Below the pieces are notes generated by a model. The model was not told where the DNA came from. It saw nothing but the letters and a program-made list of their open reading frames with translations, and made no database searches. 64,000 bases of DNA from Vibrio tubiashii. GTDB taxonomy: Bacteria > Pseudomonadota > Gammaproteobacteria > Enterobacterales > Vibrionaceae. Below, piece after piece: positions 43,526 through 53,662 of the stretch. The number at the start of each line of letters is the position of its first letter. The first letter of the stretch is position 1. Made by a program: the position numbers and the translations under genes. Location: positions 868,001-932,000 of the forward strand of contig NZ_CP117029.1 of the NCBI RefSeq assembly GCF_028551255.1. Direction: 5' to 3'.

Positions 43526-43551
43526 TAAAGAAACCCTATTTTTGCCGATAA
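43526..43551 (+). promoter_or_regulatory. Sigma-28 promoter of first flagellin gene
   Basis: TAAAG (43526-43530), 13 bp, perfect -10 GCCGATAA (43544-43551). The spacer is one base shorter than at the other two flagellin genes. Confidence 0.75.
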
Positions 43552-43584
43552 AGAGAGTAACCCGAAGAAGGATTACATCACTTT

Positions 43585-44718
43585 ATGACCATTACTGTTA
43601 ATACCAATGTATCAGCTATGACTGCGCAGCGTCACTTGACCAATGCCACAGATATGCTGAATCAATCGCTGGAGAGACTCTCTTCAGGATATCGTATTAA
43701 CAGCGCCAAAGATGATGCTGCCGGGCTGCAGATTTCCAATCGTCTTGAATCCCAGATGCGTGGCTTAGATGTTGCTATGCGCAATGCTAATGACGGGATC
43801 TCCATTATGCAGACTGCAGAAGGGGCGATGAATGAAACCACCAACTTACTGCAACGGATGCGAGACCTTTCGCTTCAATCTGCCAATGGCTCAAATAGCC
43901 ATGCGGAACGAATTGCATTACAAGAGGAAATGGCAGCTTTAAACGATGAATTGAATAGAATTGCTGAAACCACCTCTTTTGGTGGTCGAAAATTGCTCAA
44001 TGGTTCGTTTGCCTCGTCTTCTTTTCAGATTGGTGCAAGTTCTGGTGAAGCGGTGCAAGTCTCGCTCAAAAACATGCGCTCCGACAGCTTAGATATGGGT
44101 GGTTTTAGCTATATTGCAGCAAGTAAAGCTGACAGTAACTGGCAAGTTGCGCAGGGTAATAACCAGTTGGTAATGCAATACACCAATGCTCAAGGCCAGC
44201 AAGAAACGATCAATATTGAAGCTAAAACTGGTGATGATATTGAGGAGCTCGCAACTTATATCAATGGTCAAACGGATAAAGTATCAGCCTCTGTTAATGA
44301 AGACGGCCAGTTACAAATCTTTATGGCTGGTGATAAAACCTCTGGGACGATTTCATTTTCTGGCAGCTTAGCAAATCAACTTAATATGAACCTTAGTGGT
44401 TATGAAGCGGTTGATAATATAGATATTTCTCAGGTTGGTGGCGCTCAAAGAGCCGTATCGGTTATTGATACAGCACTGAAATATGTTGATAGTCATAGGG
44501 CCGAGTTAGGTGCGATGCAGAATCGTTTTAATCACGCGATTAACAATCTCTCTAATGTTAATGAGAATTTGTCAGCATCGAATAGCCGTATTAAAGATAC
44601 CGACTACGCTAAAGAAACCACACAGATGGTTAAACAGCAGATCTTGCAGCAAGTGAGCACCTCTATCTTGGCGCAGGCAAAGCAACAGCCTAATCTTGCC
44701 TTAACTTTATTGGGGTGA
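43585..44718 (+). CDS. Flagellin (first of three in tandem)
   Basis: A 377-residue polar flagellar filament protein. The conserved N-terminal ([18 protein letters not shown], then [20 protein letters not shown]) and C-terminal ([20 protein letters not shown]) D0/D1 coiled regions are complete, with a short variable centre. It is the most divergent of the three, with different codon-level sequence and the start MTITVNTN instead of MAxNVNTN. By position it corresponds to FlaF of V. parahaemolyticus, which I did not verify. The AAGGA ribosome site is 12 bases from the ATG, longer than usual, so translation may be weak. Confidence 0.95.
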   Translation: MTITVNTNVSAMTAQRHLTNATDMLNQSLERLSSGYRINSAKDDAAGLQISNRLESQMRGLDVAMRNANDGISIMQTAEGAMNETTNLLQRMRDLSLQSANGSNSHAERIALQEEMAALNDELNRIAETTSFGGRKLLNGSFASSSFQIGASSGEAVQVSLKNMRSDSLDMGGFSYIAASKADSNWQVAQGNNQLVMQYTNAQGQQETINIEAKTGDDIEELATYINGQTDKVSASVNEDGQLQIFMAGDKTSGTISFSGSLANQLNMNLSGYEAVDNIDISQVGGAQRAVSVIDTALKYVDSHRAELGAMQNRFNHAINNLSNVNENLSASNSRIKDTDYAKETTQMVKQQILQQVSTSILAQAKQQPNLALTLLG

Positions 44719-44853
44719 TTCTCAAAAAAGAGAATGTTATCGACAGTCGAATCTAAAGCTTTAGCGAAAAAATAACTTTATTTGCAATTTTTTCCCTTTA
44801 GTCACGTTTTCCCTCCGAAATGAACTTTTTTCAAAAAAAACTCAAAAAAATAC

Positions 44854-44880
44854 TCAAGGTTTTCTGATTCACGCCGTTAA
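44854..44880 (+). promoter_or_regulatory. Sigma-28 promoter of second flagellin gene
   Basis: TCAAGGTT (44854-44861), 11 bp, GCCGTTAA (44873-44880), close to TAAAGTTT-N11-GCCGATAA. Confidence 0.82.
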
Positions 44881-44965
44881 TAAAAGTAACTTTAAGAGAA
44901 AACGACTTTGGTTTTCCGAGACGTCGGAAGCCGGTTACATCGGAAAATCAAATGGAGAAATCACC

Positions 44966-46099
44966 ATGGCAGTAAATGTAAACACTAACGTATCAGCAAT
45001 GACAGCACAGCGTTACCTAAACAGCGCGACTAATGCTCAACAAACTTCAATGGAGCGTTTGTCATCTGGTTTCAAGATCAATAGCGCAAAAGACGACGCA
45101 GCGGGTCTTCAAATCTCGAACCGCTTAAACGTACAAAGCCGTGGTCTTGATGTTGCAGTACGTAACGCGAACGATGGTATTTCTATCGCGCAAACTGCTG
45201 AAGGTGCGATGAACGAAACCACTAACATTCTGCAACGTATCCGTGACCTATCGCTACAATCTGCGAACGGCTCAAACTCTAAATCTGAGCGTGTTGCGAT
45301 TCAAGAAGAAGTAACAGCATTAAACGATGAGCTAAACCGTATCGCTGAAACCACGTCATTTGGTGGTAACAAGCTATTAAACGGCACGTTCACAACTAAA
45401 TCTATGCAGATTGGTGCTGATAACGGTGAAGCAGTAATGCTAACGCTAAACGACATGCGCTCTGACAATGTTGGAATGGGCGGTACAGCCTACCAAGCAG
45501 CGAATGGTAAAGACAAAGATTGGTCTGTTCAGGCTGGTGCTAACGACCTCGCCATCACTCTTACTGATAACGCAGGTCAGCAGCAAACAATCAACATCAA
45601 TGCTAAAGAAGGCGATGATATTGAAGAGCTAGCAACTTACATCAATGGTCAAACTGACCAGGTGACAGCTTCTGTTGATGAAGAGGGTCGTCTACAAGTG
45701 TTCGCTGGAACTGACAAAGTTCAAGGTGCTGTATCGTTTGGTGGTGGTCTAGCAGGTGAGCTAAGCATGGGTCCTGGCACAGCAGTAACGGTTGATACTA
45801 TTGACGTAACGACTGTAGGTGGTGCTCAAGAGTCAGTAGCAATTGTTGATGCTGCATTGAAATATGTTGATAGCCACCGTGCAGAGCTAGGTGCTTTCCA
45901 GAACCGCTTCTCACACGCTATCAGCAACTTAGATAACATCAACGAAAACGTTAATGCATCTAACAGCCGAATCAAAGACACTGACTTTGCGAAAGAAACG
46001 ACGGCACTAACTAAGTCGCAAATTCTTTCTCAAGCATCAAGTTCAGTACTTGCTCAAGCGAAACAAGCGCCAAACTCAGCATTGAGTCTGCTGGGATAA
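44966..46099 (+). CDS. Flagellin (second of three in tandem)
   Basis: A 377-residue flagellin starting [20 protein letters not shown], with intact D0/D1 ends and a C-terminus ending SALSLLG. It is very similar to the third flagellin over the first 150 and last 80 residues and differs mainly in the centre. GGAG lies 8 bases before the ATG. It has its own sigma-28 promoter and terminator, so it is a separate transcription unit. Position suggests FlaB of the V. parahaemolyticus scheme. Confidence 0.96.
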   Translation: MAVNVNTNVSAMTAQRYLNSATNAQQTSMERLSSGFKINSAKDDAAGLQISNRLNVQSRGLDVAVRNANDGISIAQTAEGAMNETTNILQRIRDLSLQSANGSNSKSERVAIQEEVTALNDELNRIAETTSFGGNKLLNGTFTTKSMQIGADNGEAVMLTLNDMRSDNVGMGGTAYQAANGKDKDWSVQAGANDLAITLTDNAGQQQTININAKEGDDIEELATYINGQTDQVTASVDEEGRLQVFAGTDKVQGAVSFGGGLAGELSMGPGTAVTVDTIDVTTVGGAQESVAIVDAALKYVDSHRAELGAFQNRFSHAISNLDNINENVNASNSRIKDTDFAKETTALTKSQILSQASSSVLAQAKQAPNSALSLLG

Positions 46100-46115
46100 A
46101 CCCAATCTTGATCAC

Positions 46116-46145
46116 AAAAATCCAGCCTCGGCTGGATTTTTTTGT
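46116..46145 (+). terminator. Terminator of second flagellin gene
   Basis: AAAAATCCAG / CTGGATTTTT (46116-46125 / 46132-46141) with a CCTCGG loop, then TT-rich sequence. Confidence 0.92.
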
Positions 46146-46221
46146 TTGTGTTAACTTTTTGATCTATAAAGCAATTCTTACGGAATACGGAAAAATCTAA
46201 AAAAGTTCGCTAATTTTTTCC

Positions 46222-46248
46222 TAAAGGTATTTTTTAGTTCGCCGTTAA
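46222..46248 (+). promoter_or_regulatory. Sigma-28 promoter of third flagellin gene
   Basis: TAAAGGTA (46222-46229), 11 bp, GCCGTTAA (46241-46248). Confidence 0.85.
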
Positions 46249-46328
46249 AGGATTGAGAGAAATGAGATGTGTTGAAGCGAGGTGAGAGACGCTGATACAC
46301 ATCGCCCTAATGCCTAAGGAGATCAAAT

Positions 46329-47462
46329 ATGGCAATTAACGTAAACACGAACGTGTCTGCGATGACTGCTCAGCGCTACCTTAATGGTGCGACTGATGGC
46401 ATGCAGAAATCGATGGAGCGTCTATCTTCGGGTTACAAAATCAATAGTGCCCGTGATGATGCTGCTGGCCTACAAATCTCAAACCGCTTGAATGCGCAAA
46501 GCCGTGGCTTAGACATGGCAGTAAAAAATGCGAATGATGGTATTTCGATCGCTCAAACCGCTGAAGGTGCGATGAACGAAACCACCAACATTTTGCAGCG
46601 TATGCGCGATCTATCATTGCAATCCTCTAACGGCTCGAACTCGCGTTCGGAGCGTATTGCGATTCAAGAAGAAGTTACCGCACTGAATGACGAGCTTAAC
46701 CGTATTGCAGAAACCACTTCATTTGGTGGTAACAAATTGCTTAACGGCACGTTCGGCACTCAATCATTCCAAATTGGAGCGAGCTCAGGGGAGGCTGTTC
46801 AGCTTTCTATGGGTAGCATGCGTTCTGATACTGTAGGAATGGGTGGTAAAGCGTATATTGCTCAAGCAGGAAAAGCGTCAGATTGGACTGTTTCCGCAGG
46901 TACAACTGACCTAACACTAGACTATACTGATGTACATGGAGAGGCAAAAACGCTCACCATAAATGCAAAAGCTGGCGACGATATCGAGCAGCTTGCAACG
47001 TACATTAATGGTCAAAGTGAAGATGTGAAGGCTTCTGTGGGTGAGGAAGGTAAGCTTCAACTTTTCGCAGCTTCCAATAAAGTCGCGACAGATGTCACGA
47101 TTGGCGGAGGACTAGGTGGTGAAATTGGCTTTGGTGCAGGACAAGATCGTACTGTAGCCGACGTCGATGTTTCGACAGTCGCCGGTTCTCAGTTAGCGGT
47201 ATCTGTCATCGATGGTGCATTGAAAACGGTAGACAGTCAGCGTGCTGAACTGGGTGCTTTCCAAAACCGTTTTGGCCATGCTATCAGTAACCTAGATAAC
47301 ATTAACGAGAACGTTAATGCGTCTAGAAGCCGGATCGTTGATACTGACTATGCGAAAGAAACTACGCAAATGACTAAGTCGCAGATTCTTCAGCAAGCAA
47401 GTACATCTGTTCTAGCGCAAGCCAAGCAGTCTCCGTCGGCAGCTCTTAGCTTATTAGGTTAA
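46329..47462 (+). CDS. Flagellin (third of three in tandem)
   Basis: A 377-residue flagellin starting [20 protein letters not shown], with conserved ends ([20 protein letters not shown] near the C-terminus). AAGGAG precedes the ATG. No clear terminator follows, so some transcripts probably continue into flaG, 71 bp downstream. Position suggests FlaA. I found no sigma-54 promoter in its upstream 229 bp, unlike V. cholerae flaA, where sigma-54 control is known. Confidence 0.96.
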   Translation: MAINVNTNVSAMTAQRYLNGATDGMQKSMERLSSGYKINSARDDAAGLQISNRLNAQSRGLDMAVKNANDGISIAQTAEGAMNETTNILQRMRDLSLQSSNGSNSRSERIAIQEEVTALNDELNRIAETTSFGGNKLLNGTFGTQSFQIGASSGEAVQLSMGSMRSDTVGMGGKAYIAQAGKASDWTVSAGTTDLTLDYTDVHGEAKTLTINAKAGDDIEQLATYINGQSEDVKASVGEEGKLQLFAASNKVATDVTIGGGLGGEIGFGAGQDRTVADVDVSTVAGSQLAVSVIDGALKTVDSQRAELGAFQNRFGHAISNLDNINENVNASRSRIVDTDYAKETTQMTKSQILQQASTSVLAQAKQSPSAALSLLG

Positions 47463-47533
47463 TCGATAGGTTCGATAGGAGCTTATTGGTGCAACAGTAT
47501 GTTGTAACCTGCTAAGGTGGAAGGGAGATCGTT

Positions 47534-47959
47534 ATGGAAATACCATCCTACACATCGAACATCCAGCCTTATGGCTCAGATAGTGGCACTAAACTTGCTT
47601 CAAAATACGATGTACAGCAAGTTTCCTCGGAAAAGGAACAGGTCTCTACCAAGGAGATGAGCGAAAAAGCGACTCAGTCTGTTGAGAAAGCGATCGAAGC
47701 CTCGAAAGAGCGTGAAAAGCTAAACAGGGCAGAGCGTGAAAGGATTGTTCAACAGATGAATGATTTCATCTCGTCGATCAATAAAGGCTTATCATTTCGT
47801 GTAGACGAAGAATCTGGTCGAGATGTTGTAACAATATACGAAGCGGATACTGGCGATATTATTCGTCAGATACCCGATGAGGAAATGCTAGTTATCTTAC
47901 GTCGCCTAAGGGAGCAAACCGCCCGATATTCATCGGGAATTGTGAACCAGACGGTGTAA
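47534..47959 (+). CDS. flaG: Flagellar protein FlaG
   Basis: A 141-residue protein. The N-terminal half is polar and helical (KATQSVEKAIEASKEREKLN). The C-terminal half is the FlaG domain (LSFRVDEESGRDVVTIYEAD, then TGDIIRQIPDEEML). FlaG influences filament length in several polar-flagellated bacteria. It stands between the flagellins and fliD in the conserved Vibrio order, 19 bp before fliD. Confidence 0.95.
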   Translation: MEIPSYTSNIQPYGSDSGTKLASKYDVQQVSSEKEQVSTKEMSEKATQSVEKAIEASKEREKLNRAERERIVQQMNDFISSINKGLSFRVDEESGRDVVTIYEADTGDIIRQIPDEEMLVILRRLREQTARYSSGIVNQTV

Positions 47960-47978
47960 TCGTACTTGAGGTGAGTAA

Positions 47979-50000
47979 ATGAGTTTTGGCCCTATAGGCA
48001 TGAATTCTGGCATGGATATCAATTCCATGGTCAGCAAAATTGTAGATTCGGAGCGCGTACCTAAGCAGCAACGAATCGACAATGAGCGGGCCCAAATTGA
48101 TTCTAGTATCAGTGCCTATGGTCGACTCAGAGAGTCGCTGGATACGATGAAAAACTTGATGGCGAGCTTTCGTCAAGAGAAAGCTTTCGCCGCAAGAACA
48201 GTCGAATCAACGGATGAAGCTGTAGTATCCGCAACAGCAACCACTGAAGCTATCGCTGGTCGATATGCTATCGATGTGTTGCAGCTTGCCCAAAGCCACA
48301 AAATTGCGTCGGATGTATTGCCGGAGGACGCAAAATTTGGTCCGGGTAAGCTGCAGATTTCAATGGGAGGTAAAAAGTTCTCTATAGATGTTCAAGAGAA
48401 CTCAAGGCTGGGTGATATCGTGCGCGGTATCAACGGCAGTAAGTCGAATCCCGGAGTTCGTGCTGCGGTGATCAATGACACGGAAGGCCCACGTTTAATT
48501 GTTGCGTCCAATGTATCTGGGCAAGACAATGACATTTCAATGCGCGCTGAAGCGAAAGCTGGCGATCCGCTTAAACTACTCGAATACAAAACTCTTGAGC
48601 AACGAGTCAAAGACTTAGAACGCGCCCGCGCTGCCGCTCAAGAATTGCTAGCCCCTCTGACACCAGAGGAGCAAAAAATTGCCGATAAAATTGCTCAAAA
48701 TAACATCGATGCGGCAAAAGCTGTCGACGATGAAATCGCTGCAACTTCAAAGCAAGCGGCAATTCAGGCTGATCCTAACGCTGCGAAGGATGCGACTGCA
48801 GACAATGAGATGTCAAAAAGCGCTACTGCGGCCGCTGCACAGGCGGGGATAGAAGCAAACAAATACATCAAACCCGAAGATCGTATTCCAGGATGGACAG
48901 AAACGGCGTCGGGTACTTTACTCAGCTCATACTGGGAACCAGAACCTCAGCTTGACGATAAAGCAAAAGAAAAAGCTCCTGATGTTCCTGGTTGGTCTAA
49001 TACTGCATCGGGCACTTTGACCGATTCATACGTTACACCAAAAGAAGCACAGGCTAAGCTCGATGCTGAGCAAGCACGAATTGAGCAGAAAGTAGCGGAT
49101 GAAAAAGCGCTACTTGCTCAACGTGTCGCGACAGGAGAGCTGACACCTGAACAAGCCAAAGAGATGGAGCGGGCTAAACTTCCGAAAGAAGAGCGTGAGT
49201 ACCTAGAGCGAATTGACCAAGCTCAAGCTGATTTAGTTGCGGCGCAACAGTCATTTGACACTTACCGAGGCATGACAGAGGTACAGGCTGCACAAGATGC
49301 CAAAGTGCTACTCGATGGCGTTGCCCAGCTTTCAAGCAATAACAATATTATTGAAGATGCCATTGACGGCGTTGATTTAACCCTAAAAGGTCGCACCCCA
49401 GTAGGCAAGCCCGCTTCAGAAATTGATATTGAGTATGACCGTCAAGGCGTGCGTAATGATATTGAGCAATTTGTTGCGGCTTACAACCAGTTCTATCAAA
49501 CTTCTCAAGAACTTGGTGGTGTAGACCCAAGAACTGGAGCCGCAGGTCCACTGGCTGGTGACAGTATTGTGCGTAGTGCGGACTCCCGTCTTAAGTCGGT
49601 ATTCTCCTCTCGGGTAGAGCCAGCGCCGGAGGATCTAAAAACATTGACGGAATTTGGTATTACCACTACCCGTCAAGGCACCTTAGAGATCAACTATGAC
49701 ATGCTAGATCGCCAGTTGAACAATAACTTCAACAAGCTTGAGGATTTTTTTGGCGGGAACCAAGGTTTTGCAAAAAAAGTGGAAGACGCGATTCAAGGTC
49801 TGACTGGCGTAACTGGCTCGATACGTAATCGAGAGAAAAGTATGACTGAGCGGACGTATCGCTTACAAGATGATCAAGCGGCATTAGATCGCCGTATGGA
49901 TAATCTAGAAAAGCGCACACACGCCAAATTTACGGCAATGCAGGATGCCACGAGCAAAATGCACTCTCAGCTAGCAGGTATGATGAATGCGCTTGGATAG
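47979..50000 (+). CDS. fliD: Flagellar hook-associated protein 2 (filament cap) FliD
   Basis: Cap protein that folds flagellins at the filament tip. The N-terminal FliD domain (MNSGMDINSMVSKIVDSERV) and C-terminal FliD domain (around residues 450-670, with IRNREKSMTERTYRLQDDQA) are intact. At 673 residues it is much longer than enterobacterial FliD (about 470). The extra length is a central insertion rich in Ala, Glu and Lys, carrying two copies of a PGW..TASGTL..SY motif (residues 304-318 and 337-351) and a charged helical stretch. It is called FlaH in some Vibrio papers. Its end overlaps flaI by 14 bp. Confidence 0.96.
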   Translation: MSFGPIGMNSGMDINSMVSKIVDSERVPKQQRIDNERAQIDSSISAYGRLRESLDTMKNLMASFRQEKAFAARTVESTDEAVVSATATTEAIAGRYAIDVLQLAQSHKIASDVLPEDAKFGPGKLQISMGGKKFSIDVQENSRLGDIVRGINGSKSNPGVRAAVINDTEGPRLIVASNVSGQDNDISMRAEAKAGDPLKLLEYKTLEQRVKDLERARAAAQELLAPLTPEEQKIADKIAQNNIDAAKAVDDEIAATSKQAAIQADPNAAKDATADNEMSKSATAAAAQAGIEANKYIKPEDRIPGWTETASGTLLSSYWEPEPQLDDKAKEKAPDVPGWSNTASGTLTDSYVTPKEAQAKLDAEQARIEQKVADEKALLAQRVATGELTPEQAKEMERAKLPKEEREYLERIDQAQADLVAAQQSFDTYRGMTEVQAAQDAKVLLDGVAQLSSNNNIIEDAIDGVDLTLKGRTPVGKPASEIDIEYDRQGVRNDIEQFVAAYNQFYQTSQELGGVDPRTGAAGPLAGDSIVRSADSRLKSVFSSRVEPAPEDLKTLTEFGITTTRQGTLEINYDMLDRQLNNNFNKLEDFFGGNQGFAKKVEDAIQGLTGVTGSIRNREKSMTERTYRLQDDQAALDRRMDNLEKRTHAKFTAMQDATSKMHSQLAGMMNALG

Positions 50001-50310
50001 TGAATTTCTCGGCCAACTTGCCAATTTGTGTGAATTAGATCAAAAAATTTCTGAAACTCTTGCATCGGAAGAAATAAATGCTGAAGAAATTGTTCAGCTA
50101 GTCGATATAAGGGAACAGTTATTGCAAAGTTTGTTAGATGTAATAGAAACACATCCAGAGCTTGCACAACTACAGCAGTGGTATGATGCGGTCAAAAGAA
50201 CCCAAACTGTTGTAGAATTAATGCAGAATAAAACTTCTGAACTGGGACAGGCGTTACAAAAGTATCGTCATGGCAAACGCTCAGTTCAGCAGTATCAAAA
50301 GTTTTTATAG
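49987..50310 (+). CDS. flaI: Flagellar protein FlaI (FliT-like chaperone)
   Basis: A 107-residue, almost wholly helical protein encoded between fliD and fliS, overlapping fliD by 14 bp. The position and size match FlaI of vibrios, which occupies the place of FliT, the FliD export chaperone of enterobacteria. Sequence motifs are weak. Chaperone function is an inference from position and helical character. Confidence 0.85.
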   Translation: MRLDSEFLGQLANLCELDQKISETLASEEINAEEIVQLVDIREQLLQSLLDVIETHPELAQLQQWYDAVKRTQTVVELMQNKTSELGQALQKYRHGKRSVQQYQKFL

Positions 50311-50325
50311 AAAAAGAGGGTTGTT

Positions 50326-50736
50326 ATGCGTGGTTCACTACAGGCTTACAAGAAGGTATCGGTTGATAGCCAGCTCAGTGCGGCCTCCCCGCATAAAATT
50401 GTTCAAATGCTGATGGCTGGCGCTATTGAACGTTTGATTCAAGGTAAAGCGGCGATGCAGGCAGGAAACATTCCAGCCAAGGGTGAGCGTTTGGGTAAGG
50501 CTCTAGATATCATTATCAGCTTGCGCAGCTGTCTTTCAATGGATGATGGTGGCGACATCGCTCAGAACCTTGATCAGCTGTACGAATTTATGATTACTCA
50601 GATTACAGAAGCAAATCATCAAAATAACCCACAGCCCATTGATGATGTAATTGAGATTATCCGTGAAATTAAGTCTGCATGGGATCAGATTCCTACTGAG
50701 TATCACAACCTAACAGCAGCGGATGTTGGTTTATAA
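50326..50736 (+). CDS. fliS: Flagellin export chaperone FliS
   Basis: A 136-residue four-helix chaperone that binds the C-terminal D0 helix of flagellin before export. Typical elements are the N-terminal AYKKVSVDSQLSAASPHKIV, then MLMAGAIERLIQGKAAM, and LYEFMITQITEANHQNNPQP. It is called FlaJ in some Vibrio nomenclature. A ribosome site (GAGG) is seen upstream. The flaG-fliD-flaI-fliS unit ends at a terminator about 130 bp downstream. Confidence 0.96.
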   Translation: MRGSLQAYKKVSVDSQLSAASPHKIVQMLMAGAIERLIQGKAAMQAGNIPAKGERLGKALDIIISLRSCLSMDDGGDIAQNLDQLYEFMITQITEANHQNNPQPIDDVIEIIREIKSAWDQIPTEYHNLTAADVGL

Positions 50737-50868
50737 ACTGAACTAAGTTTTTAGGAAATTTCATACATAAATAAGTATGCATTGAAATATTATGCCTATT
50801 AAGCTTTTGGGCTAACATCACATCAAGTAATTGCTTGGTTGCCTTATTTTTTTTATCAAATAGAATAG

Positions 50869-50899
50869 AAGCCACTAACTAGCCTAGTGGCTTTTTTTT
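50869..50899 (+). terminator. Terminator of the flaG-fliD-flaI-fliS unit
   Basis: A 9-bp stem AAGCCACTA / TAGTGGCTT (50869-50877 / 50885-50893) followed by a T7 run. An AT-rich stretch with a T8 run near 50846 could form a weaker earlier stop. Confidence 0.9.
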
Positions 50900-51011
50900 G
50901 TTGCTGAAATTTCTAAATTGTCTAACGCGTTTTCTGAACTATAGTTACAAGTGACGTTTAGATTTTTAACCCAGCCACAACGTTTCAAAATAAAGGCAAA
51001 CATTCTCACCT

Positions 51012-52478
51012 ATGCAAGGTTTAGCAAAACTACTTGTGATTGAAGATGATGCGCAAGCACGAATCAATCTCAGTAATATTTTAGAATTTGTTGGAGAACA
51101 GTGTGAGGCGATCACTTCTGATCAGCTTGATGACCTAGATTGGTCTCGAGTGTGGGCCGGTTGTATTCTTGGTTCTCTGAATAATAATAAATTACCTTCC
51201 AAGCTGAGCGATAAATTATCCCAGGCTAATCATATTCCTTTACTTATTGCCGGAAAGCATTCTTATCCAGTTGAAGAGCTAACAAACTATGTTGGTGAGC
51301 TGGAGTACCCATTAAATTACCCGCAATTAAGTGAAGCGCTGCGCCACTGTAAAGACTTCTTAGGCCGTAAAGGTGTAAATGTTCTTTCCTCTTCTCGTAA
51401 AAACACATTGTTCCGTAGCCTTGTTGGCCAAAGCCACGGCATTAAAGAAGTCCGCCATCTTATCGAGCAGGTTTCTGGAACAGAAGCAAATGTGTTAATC
51501 CTAGGCGAGTCTGGTACAGGTAAAGAAGTCGTCGCTCGTAATATTCACTATCATTCAGCTCGTCGTAATGGCCCATTTGTGCCAATTAACTGTGGTGCGA
51601 TACCACCTGACCTCCTTGAAAGTGAGTTGTTTGGTCATGAAAAAGGGGCGTTTACTGGAGCGATTACCTCGCGTAAAGGCCGCTTTGAACTTGCTGAAGG
51701 CGGTACACTGTTCCTAGATGAAATTGGCGATATGCCGATGCCGATGCAGGTTAAACTGCTTCGAGTACTGCAAGAACGTTGCTTTGAACGTGTCGGTGGC
51801 AACACCACCATCCGAGTCAATGTTCGTGTTATTGCAGCAACGCACCGCAATCTGGAAACCATGATAAATGACGAGTCTTTCCGCGAAGATCTTTATTATC
51901 GTCTCAATGTGTTCCCGATTGAGATGCCTGCACTGCGCGATCGCAAAGATGATATCCCATTGTTGCTACAAGAGTTAATGACGCGCATGGAGTCAGAAGG
52001 GGCTCAGCCTATCTGTTTTACACCGCGCTCAATTAACTCACTGATGGAGCATGAATGGCCTGGTAACGTCCGCGAACTTGCTAACCTTGTGGAGCGAATG
52101 ATCATCCTGTACCCGAACAGCTTAGTAGATGTGAATCATCTACCGACCAAGTATCGTTACAGCGATATTCCGGAGTTTCAGCCCGAGTACAACAATCTTG
52201 AATCTGTTGAAGAACAAGAGCGTGATGCGCTGCAAGATATCTTCTCTGAAGACTTCAGCCTAGAGTCGAGTGACATATTCCAAGAGCATGAAAATGCGCC
52301 GCAAAGTCTTCCTCCAGAAGGGGTTAACCTCAAAGAGATGCTGGCGGACCTTGAAGTCAATATGATCAATCAAGCACTTGAGGCACAAGGTGGTATTGTT
52401 GCGCGAGCAGCCGACATGTTAGGCATGCGTCGAACGACTCTAGTTGAGAAGATGCGTAAGTACAATCTACAGCGATAA
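51012..52478 (+). CDS. flrA: Sigma-54-dependent flagellar master regulator FlrA
   Basis: Top regulator of the polar flagellar cascade. It activates flrBC and other class II genes with sigma-54, and in V. cholerae it is inhibited by c-di-GMP. The 488 residues have an N-terminal FleQ-type receiver-like domain (about 1-120), an AAA+ domain with Walker A GESGTGKE (165-172) and the sigma-54 contact loop GAFTGA (212-217), the arginine finger/[14 protein letters not shown] region, and a C-terminal Fis-type helix-turn-helix ([19 protein letters not shown]). A sigma-54 promoter follows before flrB. Confidence 0.97.
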   Translation: MQGLAKLLVIEDDAQARINLSNILEFVGEQCEAITSDQLDDLDWSRVWAGCILGSLNNNKLPSKLSDKLSQANHIPLLIAGKHSYPVEELTNYVGELEYPLNYPQLSEALRHCKDFLGRKGVNVLSSSRKNTLFRSLVGQSHGIKEVRHLIEQVSGTEANVLILGESGTGKEVVARNIHYHSARRNGPFVPINCGAIPPDLLESELFGHEKGAFTGAITSRKGRFELAEGGTLFLDEIGDMPMPMQVKLLRVLQERCFERVGGNTTIRVNVRVIAATHRNLETMINDESFREDLYYRLNVFPIEMPALRDRKDDIPLLLQELMTRMESEGAQPICFTPRSINSLMEHEWPGNVRELANLVERMIILYPNSLVDVNHLPTKYRYSDIPEFQPEYNNLESVEEQERDALQDIFSEDFSLESSDIFQEHENAPQSLPPEGVNLKEMLADLEVNMINQALEAQGGIVARAADMLGMRRTTLVEKMRKYNLQR

Positions 52479-52547
52479 TTTGATGTAAAACTTGACTGTC
52501 AATTTACTGACCTTATAGTAAGTGATTGAAAAATAAAACAAATAGCT

Positions 52548-52563
52548 TGGCGTGCCTTTTGCA
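52548..52563 (+). promoter_or_regulatory. Sigma-54 promoter of flrBC
   Basis: TGGCGTGCCTTTTGCA fits TGGCACG-N4-TTGCW with two mismatches and keeps the GG-N10-GC spacing. It lies 37 bp before the flrB start. Confidence 0.85.
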
Positions 52564-52600
52564 TGTCAGGCTATTGTAGTTTTTAAGGCAGAAATACGTC

Positions 52601-53662
52601 ATGCAGTTAACCCCGTCGGTCGATAATCCGATGCCATTAGGCACACTAGAACAACAAGTAGAACGCTATCAGCAGGTACTCGATGTCATGCCCGCTGGTG
52701 TTATATTGCTCGATACTCAGGGTGTGGTGCAGGAAGCTAACCCAGAAGCTTTACGTTTGTTGGAAGTCCCGCTCGTGGGTGAAAAATGGTTTGAAGTGAT
52801 TCAACAAGCATTTGCACCGCGAGAAGATGACGGTCATGAGATCTCGCTTCGTAATGGCCGTAAAGTCCGTTTAGCGATTTCAGCCTCTAAAACAGGACAG
52901 TTGATTCTTATCACTGATTTGACCGAGACACGTCTTTTGCAGTCTAGAATCAGTGACTTACAACGCCTGTCTTCTCTCGGTCGCATGGTGGCTTCACTGG
53001 CTCACCAAGTTCGGACGCCACTTTCGAGCGCCATGCTTTACGCCTCCAACTTAGGCGCGCCCAATTTGCCGCCTGCAACGAAAGATAGATTTCAAACCAA
53101 GCTGATGGATCGCCTCCATGACTTAGAAAAGCAAGTCAATGACATGTTGCTGTTTGCGAAAGGTGGCGACAATAAGGTTGTTAAGCCATTCACCGTGGCA
53201 GATTTGGTTGCCGAGTTCTCACCTATGGTTGAAACCGCTCTGAAAAACAATCAAATCGATTACTGCTTAGAAGTCGAGCAAGAACAAACTCAGCTATTGG
53301 GTAATGCCAATGCCATTGCTTCGGCACTAAGTAATTTGGTGATGAATGCGATTCAAATTGCCGGTAAACAGTCCCAAGTCGATGTGTTTTTTAGACCGGT
53401 TAATGGCGAACTGAAAATCTCAGTACAAGATAGCGGTCCGGGCGTTCCCGCTGAATTACAAAACAAAATTATGGAACCTTTCTTCACCACTCGCTCGCAA
53501 GGGACTGGACTCGGTCTTGCGGTAGTGCAGATGGTGTGTCGTGCGCACGATGGAAGGTTGGAACTCATTTCAGAGCAAGGTGACGGCGCATGCTTTACGG
53601 TGTGCATTCCGCTAGAGCGTCACCCTCACCCTGATCAACAAGCTATGACTGGAGAAGAATAA
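52601..53662 (+). CDS. flrB: Flagellar sensor histidine kinase FlrB
   Basis: Cytoplasmic histidine kinase that phosphorylates FlrC. The 353 residues contain an N-terminal PAS domain (VMPAGVILLDTQGVVQEANP), a HisKA box with the phosphorylated histidine in SLAHQVRTPLSSAM, and an ATPase domain (NLVMNAIQIA, DSGPGVPAEL, GTGLGLAVVQMV). No membrane segment is present, as expected for FlrB. The stop overlaps the flrC start (TAATG), coupling kinase and regulator. Confidence 0.96.
   Translation: MQLTPSVDNPMPLGTLEQQVERYQQVLDVMPAGVILLDTQGVVQEANPEALRLLEVPLVGEKWFEVIQQAFAPREDDGHEISLRNGRKVRLAISASKTGQLILITDLTETRLLQSRISDLQRLSSLGRMVASLAHQVRTPLSSAMLYASNLGAPNLPPATKDRFQTKLMDRLHDLEKQVNDMLLFAKGGDNKVVKPFTVADLVAEFSPMVETALKNNQIDYCLEVEQEQTQLLGNANAIASALSNLVMNAIQIAGKQSQVDVFFRPVNGELKISVQDSGPGVPAELQNKIMEPFFTTRSQGTGLGLAVVQMVCRAHDGRLELISEQGDGACFTVCIPLERHPHPDQQAMTGEE

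Noticed and set aside
47480..47520. Possible sigma-54 promoter before flaG (TTGGTGCAACAG...)
   Set aside because: The GG-N10 position is followed by TG rather than GC and the -24 box is poor. The dyad GGTGCAACA/TGTTGTAACC is noted but unassigned.
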